Shown here: one piece after another, positions 24,391 to 34,918 of the stretch
How the letters are laid out: the number at the start of each line of letters is the position of its first letter
How positions within the stretch are numbered: position 1 is the stretch's first letter
NCBI RefSeq assembly: GCF_014656135.1
Contig: NZ_BNBV01000013.1
Span: forward strand, 62,001 to 126,000
Direction: 5' to 3'
DNA: 64,000 nt
DNA from: Streptomyces thermodiastaticus
Lineage (GTDB): Bacteria > Actinomycetota > Actinomycetes > Streptomycetales > Streptomycetaceae
Translations under genes and position numbers: made by a program
The notes under the pieces: generated by a model
Told to the model about the DNA's origin: nothing
The model's database searches: none
The model's input: only the letters and a program-made list of their open reading frames with translations

Positions 24391-25067
24391 AGCGCCCCCA
24401 GCCGGTAGCCGACCCCGCGCACCGTCCGCACCGCCTTGCGGCCGAGCTTGCGGCGCAGGTAGTACACATAGGTGTCGACGATCGACGGGGCGTGCGCCTC
24501 CTCGAAGACCGTGCGGCGCAGCTCCGCCCGCGAGTACACCGCGTCGGGCCGGGTGGCCAGCACCCACAGCAGCGCGAACTCCCGCGCGGCCAGGGAGATG
24601 CGCTCACCGTCCGCGAGCACCACCTCCCGGCGTGAGACGTCCAGCCGGCCGGTACCGATCCGCAGCACCTCGCTGACGTCCAGCGACCGCCGGCACAACG
24701 CCCGCAGCCGGGCGGTGAGTTCGTCCAGGTCGAAGGGTTTGGCCAGATAGTCGTCGGCACCCGCGTCCAGCCCGTCCACCCGGTCCGGCACGCTGCCCAT
24801 GCCGGTCAGCAGCAGCACGGGTGAGCGCACCGGACGGGACCGCAGCCGGCGCAGCAGATCCAGACCGTCCAGCACCGGCAGCCTCCGGTCGATGACGAGC
24901 ACGTCGTACGTGCGGGTGAGCCCGAGGTGCAGTCCCCGCTGCCCGTCGGTCGCGACGTCCACCGCGTACCCCTCGTCCCGCAGGATTTCGGTGAGCATGC
25001 CGACCAGCTCCCGGTCGTCCTCGACCAGCAGTAACCGCCAGGGATCCCGCATGTGCTCCTGCGTCAC
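24387..25067 (-). CDS. OmpR-family response regulator
   Basis: 226 aa from the GTG at 25067 behind GGAGGG. The receiver domain has the acidic pocket LLVEDD, the phosphoacceptor Asp in VLVIDRRLPVLDG, the Thr in LLLTGMG and Lys in YLAKPF. A winged-helix effector domain (about 130-225) includes ISLAAREFALLWVLA and the DNA-recognition helix SIVDTYVYYLRRKLG, ending VRTVRGVGYRLG. It is translationally coupled to the kinase by GTGA. OmpR-type regulators usually bind direct repeats, so the palindromic box in the neighbouring promoters may belong to another factor. Confidence 0.9.
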   Translation of the reverse strand: MTQEHMRDPWRLLLVEDDRELVGMLTEILRDEGYAVDVATDGQRGLHLGLTRTYDVLVIDRRLPVLDGLDLLRRLRSRPVRSPVLLLTGMGSVPDRVDGLDAGADDYLAKPFDLDELTARLRALCRRSLDVSEVLRIGTGRLDVSRREVVLADGERISLAAREFALLWVLATRPDAVYSRAELRRTVFEEAHAPSIVDTYVYYLRRKLGRKAVRTVRGVGYRLGAL

Positions 25068-25735
25068 TGTGCCCTCCCTCGCCGCTTTTCTCGCGCCTGT
25101 CAACGCCTCTGCGACGCACGGGAGTTCCGGATCAGAAGCCGCTCAGGGCACGGGCTCCGCCGAGACGGCCGCGCAGCGACGGGATCAGGCCAGGGGGACG
25201 GCCGGCGCCGGTCTCGGGCCACGGCGCCGGGCCGCAGGCTCCGCTCTCCGTTGCCGGGGACGTCCGCTGCGGTCGCTGGGCCGCGGTCGCCATGCCCGGT
25301 GGGTGACCGATTGCCGCTGCCTCCCATCGCGGCCGGACCACCGCTGTGGTGGTGGCGGCCGGTGCCGTCACCACCACGCTCCTGGCGGCCTTCTTGGCGT
25401 TCACCGTCACCCGGGCCCGGCGCAGAGGCCGGCGCCCGGGAGCGTGACCGCGTCCTTCGGAGGCATCGGGCGGGCCGGCGGGCGCCGACGACGCTTCGAC
25501 GCACGGGCACAGCGGGCACGGTGCTGAACAGGCCGCCGGCGCCGGCCTCGGTGGGCGGGACGGTGCTCACCGCGGCGCCTCGACCACGATCACGTTCGCG
25601 GTGACCTGGTGAGGCGCCACCGTGTGCGCCCGCCCGGGTTCTCGTCCTCGTACCGTCGGGTGACTGGCGGGGCGGGCGCCGGGTAGGCGGGGCAGTAGTC
25701 CCACGCCGTTGCCGACCGACTGGCCGGAGGACGCC
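25068..25735. other. 670-bp gap with possible gene remnant
   Basis: No full gene is supported. On the plus strand the frame covering about 25336-25446 would encode a hydrophobic stretch (AVVVAAGAVTTTLLAAFLA) followed by an Arg-rich tail and a stop, like the C-terminus of a small membrane protein, but it has no start with a ribosome site and is preceded by an in-frame stop. Possibly a decayed gene. Confidence 0.35.
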
Positions 25736-26020
25736 ATGACCGATCCGTATCCCGACCCGGTGTCGCCGTCGCCCACGCCGCGACCGGACCCCGAGCATCC
25801 GCCGCCGCGCCCCCATCCGGTGCCCCCGCCGGAGCCGTCCCCCGCCCCGGAACCGCCTCCGCCGCCCGTACCGCCTCCGGCGCCCCCGCACCCGGGGCCG
25901 CCGCCCGCACCGCCTCCGGCGCCCCCGCACCCGGGGCCGCCGCCCGAGCCGTCGCCGTCGCCGATCCCGCCGGGGCCGGAACCGGTGCCCAGCCCCGAAC
26001 CGGGGCCTCCGCTGGCGTGA
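25736..26020 (+). CDS. Small proline-rich protein
   Basis: 94 aa. The ATG at 25736 has GGAGG six bases upstream. After MTDPYPDP the protein is more than half proline, in PxPxP and PPPAPPHPG patterns, with few charged residues and no signal peptide or membrane segment. Two identical 13-residue units are encoded by an exact 39-bp tandem repeat. Such proteins may be unstructured linkers or surface polymers, but with such skewed composition the opposite strand reads as Gly-rich coding sequence too, so coding status rests on the ribosome site. Function unknown. Confidence 0.4.
   Translation: MTDPYPDPVSPSPTPRPDPEHPPPRPHPVPPPEPSPAPEPPPPPVPPPAPPHPGPPPAPPPAPPHPGPPPEPSPSPIPPGPEPVPSPEPGPPLA
25870..25947 (+). 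repeat. 39-bp tandem repeat, two copies
   Basis: Units at 25870-25908 and 25909-25947 are nearly identical and in frame (13 codons) with the proline-rich protein. Likely a replication-slippage duplication. Confidence 0.75.
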
Positions 26021-26098
26021 GGCGGGCCCGGGGAGCGGACCGGGACGGCGTCCGGCGCGCGCCGCCCGGCGGACCGGGATCCCGCGGACCCGCACGGC

Positions 26099-27538
26099 CT
26101 ACGCCGTGACCTCCGACCGGTCCCCGCCCCACAGCGTGTGGAAGGACCCCTCGCGGTCCACCCGACGGTAGGTGTGCGCGCCGAAGAAGTCCCGCTGGCC
26201 CTGGGTGAGCGCGGCCGGCAGGCGCTCGGCGCGCAACGCGTCGTAGTAGGCGAGGGCCGCGGCGAAGCCGGGCGCGGGCACGCCCTGACGGGTCGCGGCG
26301 ACGAGGACCTCCCGCCAGTCGTCCTGGGCCGCCGCGATCTCCTGGGCGAAGGTGTCGTCGGACAGCAGGCTCGGCAGGTCCGGCCGGGCGTCGTACGCGG
26401 CTCGGATACGGTCCAGGAAGGCCGCGCGGATGATGCAGCCGGCCCGCCAGATCGCGGAGACCGCACCGAGGTCGATGTCCCAGCCGTACTCGGCGCTGCC
26501 CACCGCGATCTCGTGGAAGCCCTGGGTGTACGACACGATCTTCGACGCGTACAGCGCCTGCTCCACCCGGTCCGCGAAGGCCGCCGCCTCGGACTTTGTC
26601 AGCGCGGACGCCTTCGGGCCCGCCAGGCCCCGGGAGGCCCGGCGCAGGTCCGCGTGGCCGGACAGCGAGCGCGCGAAGACCGCCTCCGCGATGCCCGACA
26701 CCGGCACCCCCAGGTCGAGGGCGATCTGCACGGTCCAGCGGCCGGTGCCCTTCTGCTCGGCCTGGTCCGCCACCACGTCCACGAACGGCCTGCCCGTCGC
26801 GGCGTCCACATGGGAGAGCACCTCGGCGGTGATCTCGATGAGGTACGAGTCGAGCCGGCCGGTGTTCCAGGTGCGGAAGATCTCCGCGATCTGCGCGGGG
26901 GAGCAGCCGCCCACCTCGCGGAGCAGCTGGTAGGCTTCGCCGATCAGCTGCATGTCGGCGTACTCGATGCCGTTGTGCACCATCTTCACGAAGTGCCCCG
27001 CGCCGTCCGGGCCGACGTGGGTGACGCAGGGCGACCCGTCCTTCGCCTTCGCCGAGATCTTCTCCAGCATCGGACCCAGCGACGTGTACGACTCCGCCGA
27101 GCCGCCCGGCATGATGCTCGGGCCGTGCAGCGCGCCCTCCTCGCCGCCGGAGATGCCGGTGCCGACGAAGTGGATGCCCCGCTCACGCAGCGTCCGCTCG
27201 CGCCGCCGGGTGTCGGCGAAGTGGGCGTTGCCGCCGTCGATGATCATGTCGCCGGGTTCCAGCAGCGGGGCGAACTCCTCGATCACCGCGTCGGTCGGCT
27301 CACCCGCCTTCACCATGATCATCAGGCGGCGCGGACGCTCCAGCGCCGCCACGAAGTCCTCGGGCTTCTCCGTGGCCACGAAGTCGCCCTCGTGACCGAA
27401 CTGCTCCACCAGGTCGTGCGTGCGCTGCGCGGTGCGGTTGTGCAGGGCCACGGTGTAGCCGTTGCGCGCGAAGTTGCGGGCCAGATTGCGGCCCATGACC
27501 GCGAGCCCCGTGACGCCGATCTGGGCTGTCGTGCTCAT
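26099..27538 (-). CDS. gnd: 6-phosphogluconate dehydrogenase, decarboxylating
   Basis: 479 aa, full length for the dimeric long-chain family (about 470 aa). The N-terminal NADP site is IGVTGLAVMGRNLARNFARNGY; the family signature MIIDGGNAHFADTRRRE and the substrate loop VGTGISGGEEGALHGPSIMPGG follow; GPDGAGHFVKMVHNGIEYADMQ holds the catalytic Lys and HNGIEY. The C-terminal helical domain ends in RRVDREGSFHTLW, which completes the partner subunit's active site. It converts 6-phosphogluconate to ribulose 5-phosphate plus CO2 and NADPH in the cytoplasm. GAGGAG precedes the ATG at 27538. It stands alone with no oxidative pentose phosphate neighbours. Confidence 0.95.
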   Translation of the reverse strand: MSTTAQIGVTGLAVMGRNLARNFARNGYTVALHNRTAQRTHDLVEQFGHEGDFVATEKPEDFVAALERPRRLMIMVKAGEPTDAVIEEFAPLLEPGDMIIDGGNAHFADTRRRERTLRERGIHFVGTGISGGEEGALHGPSIMPGGSAESYTSLGPMLEKISAKAKDGSPCVTHVGPDGAGHFVKMVHNGIEYADMQLIGEAYQLLREVGGCSPAQIAEIFRTWNTGRLDSYLIEITAEVLSHVDAATGRPFVDVVADQAEQKGTGRWTVQIALDLGVPVSGIAEAVFARSLSGHADLRRASRGLAGPKASALTKSEAAAFADRVEQALYASKIVSYTQGFHEIAVGSAEYGWDIDLGAVSAIWRAGCIIRAAFLDRIRAAYDARPDLPSLLSDDTFAQEIAAAQDDWREVLVAATRQGVPAPGFAAALAYYDALRAERLPAALTQGQRDFFGAHTYRRVDREGSFHTLWGGDRSEVTA

Positions 27539-30349
<2,811 letters not shown>

Positions 30350-30468
30350 GAGCCGCTCCCGTCAGGAAGGCGGGGGCGTCCGGCCGGGCGCGGCGGACAG
30401 TCGGTTTCCATGGCCGACCACCATGCCGTGGCGCCGGCGCCGCGTCGTCGTCCCTGAGCAGGCATTGG

Positions 30469-30492
30469 GTCGTACTCCTGAGGGAGTACGAC
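30469..30492. promoter_or_regulatory. 10-bp inverted repeat with tetraloop
   Basis: GTCGTACTCC-tgag-GGAGTACGAC is a perfect palindrome with a 4-nt centre. It is either an operator (two half sites GTACTCC) or a small hairpin. It is 120 bp upstream of the DMT start. Confidence 0.55.
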
Positions 30493-30503
30493 CGGCGGGA
30501 GCC

Positions 30504-30535
30504 GTCCGCTCGGGGACGTACGGCCCCGAGCGGAC
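30504..30535. terminator. 12-bp perfect hairpin
   Basis: GTCCGCTCGGGG (30504-30515), loop of 8 nt, exact complement (30524-30535). It lies only 11 bp from the previous hairpin. The arrangement of two stems between divergent genes suits an attenuator or regulator site as much as a terminator. Confidence 0.45.
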
Positions 30536-30795
30536 ACTGCTCACGGATCTGTGCACGGATCCGCCGGGCGCTCGACTGCCGTCCTGTGGCCACCGCCCCG
30601 GGCACCAGCTGCGGTTCACCGGCCTGCGCGGGTACGAGCGGCTGCCGCGTGGCGGCCGACGCCGCCGCGCTGGATCAGCCGGCGTCGCGGGTCGAGCAGG
30701 TCCCGCCGGTTCGTCCGTCTGTTCCGCCGACTGTCCGTGCCACCCGCCCGGGGCCGCCGCACCCCGCGCCCAGCCCGCCTGGTACCACTGCTTCC

Positions 30796-31569
30796 GTGGA
30801 CCTCGACGACCGGCCGTCCTCCGCCGCTGCCTCCGTACTCGACCCCGGGCTCGCCGCGCTGCGTCCCCTCGGCGGGTTCTTCGTGCTGCGCACGGGTGCC
30901 CCGCCCGGCGCACCGCTGCCCACGCTCGCCGAGGCGTACGCCGTCCCGCGGGCCGAGTCCCGGGACGCCCTCGCCGACCGGGTCCGCACGGTGGCCGACG
31001 CCCTCGCCGCCCCCGAGGTGCGGGTGGCCGCGTCGGTGGCGCAGCAGGCGCTCGCGGCCCGGCTGTGGTCGGTCGCGCTGGGGTGTGCGGTCCGGTACGG
31101 GCGGCTGCCCGACCTCGATCCGCGTCTGCTGCGCTGGGACCCGGCCGGCAGCGCCCCCGACGATCTGTGGCTCACCACGGTGCGCCCCGGGGCGGAGGGC
31201 GGCGCTGAGGCCGTCGCCGAGGCGGTCCTGCACGGCCACCTCGAACCGCTGAACGCGGCCGTGCGCGCCCGGTACCGGCCGGCGTCCGGCCTGCTGTGGG
31301 GCAACGCCGCCTCGGCCCTGGCGGGAGCGGCGCGGCAGCTCGTCCGCCGGGCGGGCGAGCAGGGCCGCCCGGACACCGCCGAGCACGTCCGCGTGCTGGC
31401 GGCCCGGATCCTCGCCCACCCCTTGCTGGCCGGTACCGGCACCTTCTCCGGTCCCGGCTCGGTCACCGGTTTCCGCAGGCGCAGCTGCTGCCTGTACTAC
31501 CGGATCCCCGGCGGTGGGTACTGCGGCGACTGCTGCTTCACCCGCCCTGCGCGCACTCCGGCTCCCTGA
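30796..31569 (+). CDS. FhuF-like (2Fe-2S)-binding protein
   Basis: 257 aa from the GTG at 30796. The N-terminal part is helical with no clear motif. The C-terminus has the ferric-siderophore-reductase-type Cys motif CC-x10-C-x2-C (RSCCLYYRIPGGGYCGDCCF), which binds a 2Fe-2S cluster. FhuF-type proteins reduce ferric siderophores in the cytoplasm to release iron. No siderophore synthesis or uptake gene is adjacent. The start has little ribosome-site support (GCTTCC before GTG) and TACCAC seven bases upstream could be a weak leaderless -10. Upstream in-frame codons are Pro-rich and look non-coding. Confidence 0.75.
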   Translation: MDLDDRPSSAAASVLDPGLAALRPLGGFFVLRTGAPPGAPLPTLAEAYAVPRAESRDALADRVRTVADALAAPEVRVAASVAQQALAARLWSVALGCAVRYGRLPDLDPRLLRWDPAGSAPDDLWLTTVRPGAEGGAEAVAEAVLHGHLEPLNAAVRARYRPASGLLWGNAASALAGAARQLVRRAGEQGRPDTAEHVRVLAARILAHPLLAGTGTFSGPGSVTGFRRRSCCLYYRIPGGGYCGDCCFTRPARTPAP

Positions 31570-31894
31570 GCCCGTCCTGCCGTTGTCCTCACCCTCGTCC
31601 CCTCGATCGTTCACCCGGTCTCTTCGACCGGCGGCTTTCTCGCCGGCGTCTCGTGTGCACCTCCGCGCGCCCGCCGCCGCGCAGGCACCCCCGTCGCGGA
31701 CGTCGCGGCGGGCTGAAGCCGCTTGCTCGCCGGCTGCCTCCGCACCCCGCTTTCGTCAGGTCCCTGGACGTGCGCCCGAATCCGTGCTGTCATCCCTGTG
31801 CTGCCCATGACAACGTTGTTTCACACTGGAACGAACAAACCCGCAACCGGGCAGCGCACACAAGCCGCCAGTTTCCTTCCCTCCAGGAGGATGC
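31570..31894. other. 325-bp intergenic region upstream of GH2
   Basis: The region contains the operator-like site at 31808-31821 and an AGGAGG ribosome site at 31885-31890. The remainder shows no gene or hairpin that I can support. Confidence 0.5.
31808..31821. promoter_or_regulatory. LacI-type operator upstream of GH2
   Basis: TGACAACGTTGTTT contains the perfect palindrome ACAACGTTGT (31810-31819). This is a typical LacI-family operator form in actinobacterial sugar genes. It is about 75 bp before the GH2 start. No LacI gene lies beside it, and the sites of the LacI gene at 40561-41607 have a different core. Confidence 0.55.
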
Positions 31895-34510
31895 GTGCGC
31901 ACGACCCGTCTCAGAGACCGGCTGGCGCTGCTGCTCGCCGGAGCGCTCGGTCTCGCCGCCTTCACCGCGGCACCCGCCGCCGGTGCCGACCCCGCCGACG
32001 ACCCCGTGGAGGTGCACGGGCTGAAGGGCGAGTACTACACCCAGTCCGCCCCCGGCGCCTTCGACTTCCACGAGCTGAAGGCCACGGCCTTCGACCCCTC
32101 CCTCGACTTCGACAACCTCGAACCGCGCCTGGCCGCCACCACCGGGCAGTCCGACGACGTCAGCGTCCGCTGGACCGGCCGGCTCGTGCCCGAGAAGACC
32201 GGCGCCCACACCTTCTCCGTCTCCGCCGACAACGGCTTCCGTCTCTGGGTGGGCGGCTCGCTGGTCATCGACCACTGGGTCGACGACTGGGACGTGGAGC
32301 AGACCTCGGCCCCGGTGGAGCTGACCGCGGGACGGGCCTACGACATCAAGGTCGAGTACTTCGAGCACTACGGGGGCTCGAATCTGCACGTGCGCTGGAC
32401 CGAGCCCGGCGGCAGCAAGGAGCCCGTCCCGCAGTCGGCGTTCCTGCTGCCCGAGGGCTACGCCTACGACGGCGCCGTCGCGGCCACCGTCCTCGCCGAC
32501 GGCCGCACCCTGAAGCTCGACTTCGCGCAGAAGCTCGCCGCCCCGCCCGCCTCCCTCACCGGCCACCTGAACGCGGTGATCGGCGGCGCCGCCTGGCCGC
32601 TGGGCGGCGCACGCCTGGACGCCGACGACCCGCGTGCCGTGCTGGTGGAGCTGAAGGAGCCGGTGGTCGGCAACAAGACCGGCACCGCCCGCGGCACCGC
32701 CGACGTGCGCTACGACGGCCAGGGCGGTCTCGCCTCCGCCGACGGCCACACGGTCGGCGCCTTCTTCAGCAGCGGCCCCAACCACTCCACCTACGAGCTG
32801 CGCACCAAGTGGGCCGGCCAGGTCGGCCCGGACAACGCTTTGCCGGAGTACCCGCGCCCGCAGCTGACCCGCACCCAGTGGCAGAACCTCAACGGCCGCT
32901 GGCAGTTCGCCGCCGCCGAGGCCGGTGAACAGCCGCCGGTGGGCAAGAACCTGCCCGAGCGGATCCTCGTCCCGTACCCGGTGGAGTCCCAGCTCTCCGG
33001 GATCGAGCGGCACGAGGACCGCATGTGGTACCGGCGCACCTTCGCCGTCCCGGCCGACTGGAGGATCGGCCACGGCAAGCGGCTGCAGCTGAATTTCGGC
33101 GCGGTGGACTGGAAGGCCGAGGTCTACGTCAACGGCACCAAGGTGGCCGAACACCAGGGCGGCTACGACAAGTTCAGCGCCGACATCACCGACGCCCTCA
33201 AGCCCGGCCGCACCCAGGAGCTGATCGTCGGCGTCTACGACCCGACCGACGCCGCGGACGGGGAGAACCCGCCGCTGGGCAAGCAGCGCCTGGACCCGAG
33301 CGGCATCTGGTACACGCCCACCTCGGGCATCTGGCAGACGGTGTGGATGGAGCAGGTCGCCCCCGACCACGTGGGCTCCCTCAAGCTCGTCCCGGACGTC
33401 GCGCACGGCACGCTGAGCATCGAGGTCCAGGGCGTCCGCGACGGCGTCCCGGTCACGGCGACGGCGTACGACGGCAAGCGGAAGGCGGCCATGGTCCGCG
33501 GCCGCACCGGCGGCCCGCTGACCCTGACGATCCGCGACCCGCACCTGTGGTCGCCGGACGACCCCTTCCTGTACACCCTGAAGGTCCGCGTGGGCGCCGA
33601 CGAGGTCGGCAGCTACTTCGGCATGCGCTCCGTCGCCGTGGAGAACGTGAACGGCGTGCCGCGCACCCTCCTCAACGGCAAGCCCGTCTTCATGATGGCC
33701 ACCCTCGACCAGGGCTTCTGGCCCGACGGCCTGTACACCGCGCCCACGGACGAGGCCCTGGCCTACGACCTGAAGGTGCACAAGCAGCTCGGCTTCAACG
33801 CCGTGCGCAAGCACATCAAGATCGAGCCGGACCGCTGGTTCTACTGGGCCGACCGGCTGGGCCTGCTGGTGTGGCAGGACATCCCGTCGATGACCGCGGG
33901 CGTCACCCCGTCCGGCGCGGCCCGGGCCGAGTTCGAGCGGGAGATGAAGGAGATCATCGACGAGCACATCAGCAGCCCGTCGGTCGTCATGTGGGTCACC
34001 TTCAACGAGGGCTGGGGCCAGTACGACGAGGCCCGCATCGCCCAGCAGGCCAAGAGCTGGGACCCGAGCCGGCTGGTCAACGGCATGTCCGGCATCAACC
34101 TGGGCAACGACGGCGGCGCCGGCGACATCATCGACGAGCACGGCTACCCCTCGCCCGCCCTGCCGCCGAACCCGGACGGCAAGCGGGCCCTGGTCAGCGG
34201 CGAGTACGGCGGGCTGGGGCTCGCGGTGCCCGGGCACGCCTGGTCGGTGCAGCAGAGCTACGTCGACGTCGACCCGGCGACCTACACCGACGACTACCTG
34301 GCCAAGCTGGACGAGGTGCGGGCGCTGGTGTGCCGCGGCAGCAACGGCGCGGTCTACACCCAGATCAGCGACGTCGAGGGCGAGCTGAACGGTCTGCTCA
34401 CCTACGACCGTGCGGTGCTCAAGCCGGACGTGGACCGGGTGCGGGCCGCCCAGCGGGCGCTGATCCGCGACGCGTCGCGCGCGACACCCGCGGGCTGCCC
34501 GGCCGCCTGA
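31895..34510 (+). CDS. Secreted glycoside hydrolase family 2 with PA14 domain
   Basis: 871 aa; GTG at 31895 behind AGGAGG (an out-of-frame ATG overlaps). Signal peptide about 1-30 (AAPAAGA). A PA14 carbohydrate-binding domain (about 45-175) has VRWTGRLVPEKTGAHTFSV and ADNGFRLWVGG. The GH2 jelly-roll domain (about 300-430) has WYRRTFAVP and NFGAVDWKAEVYVNGT; an Ig-like domain follows; the TIM barrel (about 540-830) carries the acid/base Glu in TFNEGWGQYD and a probable nucleophile Glu in VSGEYGG. The family hydrolyses beta-galactosides, beta-mannosides or beta-glucuronides; PA14-GH2 secreted forms resemble putative beta-galactosidases. Probably regulated by a LacI-type repressor through the upstream operator. 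Confidence 0.9.
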   Translation: MRTTRLRDRLALLLAGALGLAAFTAAPAAGADPADDPVEVHGLKGEYYTQSAPGAFDFHELKATAFDPSLDFDNLEPRLAATTGQSDDVSVRWTGRLVPEKTGAHTFSVSADNGFRLWVGGSLVIDHWVDDWDVEQTSAPVELTAGRAYDIKVEYFEHYGGSNLHVRWTEPGGSKEPVPQSAFLLPEGYAYDGAVAATVLADGRTLKLDFAQKLAAPPASLTGHLNAVIGGAAWPLGGARLDADDPRAVLVELKEPVVGNKTGTARGTADVRYDGQGGLASADGHTVGAFFSSGPNHSTYELRTKWAGQVGPDNALPEYPRPQLTRTQWQNLNGRWQFAAAEAGEQPPVGKNLPERILVPYPVESQLSGIERHEDRMWYRRTFAVPADWRIGHGKRLQLNFGAVDWKAEVYVNGTKVAEHQGGYDKFSADITDALKPGRTQELIVGVYDPTDAADGENPPLGKQRLDPSGIWYTPTSGIWQTVWMEQVAPDHVGSLKLVPDVAHGTLSIEVQGVRDGVPVTATAYDGKRKAAMVRGRTGGPLTLTIRDPHLWSPDDPFLYTLKVRVGADEVGSYFGMRSVAVENVNGVPRTLLNGKPVFMMATLDQGFWPDGLYTAPTDEALAYDLKVHKQLGFNAVRKHIKIEPDRWFYWADRLGLLVWQDIPSMTAGVTPSGAARAEFEREMKEIIDEHISSPSVVMWVTFNEGWGQYDEARIAQQAKSWDPSRLVNGMSGINLGNDGGAGDIIDEHGYPSPALPPNPDGKRALVSGEYGGLGLAVPGHAWSVQQSYVDVDPATYTDDYLAKLDEVRALVCRGSNGAVYTQISDVEGELNGLLTYDRAVLKPDVDRVRAAQRALIRDASRATPAGCPAA

Positions 34511-34918
34511 CCCGTCGCATCCGCGTCAGGCAGGCGACGCCCGGTGACTGCGGCGCCCGCACGAGCGGGCCCGGCGCCCCTTCGGAGCGCCCGCCTGCCG
34601 CCCGGCGGGGGCGGTGGCCCCAGTCCGCGGCCACCGCTCCCGCCGGCGCATCCGCGTCGTACGGCACCACGCACCGGCCGGACACGTGCACCGGCCGGTG
34701 CGTCCGTTCGTGGAATCCGCGGCGGTGCGGCCGCGACCCGGAGACGGCCGGCCGGTCGCGGGCGTTGCGCCACCGGTGCCGAAGTGACCCTCGCTCCCGC
34801 TCCCCGCCCGGTGAGGCACTTAATCTGTAGTTAACTGAGCGTAGCCTGATCATACTTGACCGTAATCAGGTACGCGCGGTTGACTTCAGGTTCACCCCCG
34901 TCGATGCGAGGCAAGCCC
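34511..34918. other. 408-bp gap before acyltransferase
   Basis: After GH2 there is a GC-rich stretch with possible weak stems (34550-34580). Close to the acyltransferase the sequence is AT-richer: AGTTAACT palindrome, TAGCCT, and the inverted repeat CCTGAT-N14-ATCAGG around 34845-34870. The precise promoter is uncertain. No gene seen. Confidence 0.4.

Larger units (their letters stand above)
30350..30795. other. 446-bp divergent gap with two hairpins
   Basis: It separates the DMT transporter (-) from the FhuF-like gene (+). Apart from the hairpins at 30469-30492 and 30504-30535 nothing is recognisable. A Pro-rich upstream extension of the FhuF-like frame is unlikely to be translated. Confidence 0.5.

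Noticed and set aside
25132..25410. 92-codon minus-strand frame after the response regulator
   Set aside because: No ribosome site and a skewed Ala/Pro/Arg composition; the plus strand here shows a possible membrane-helix remnant instead.
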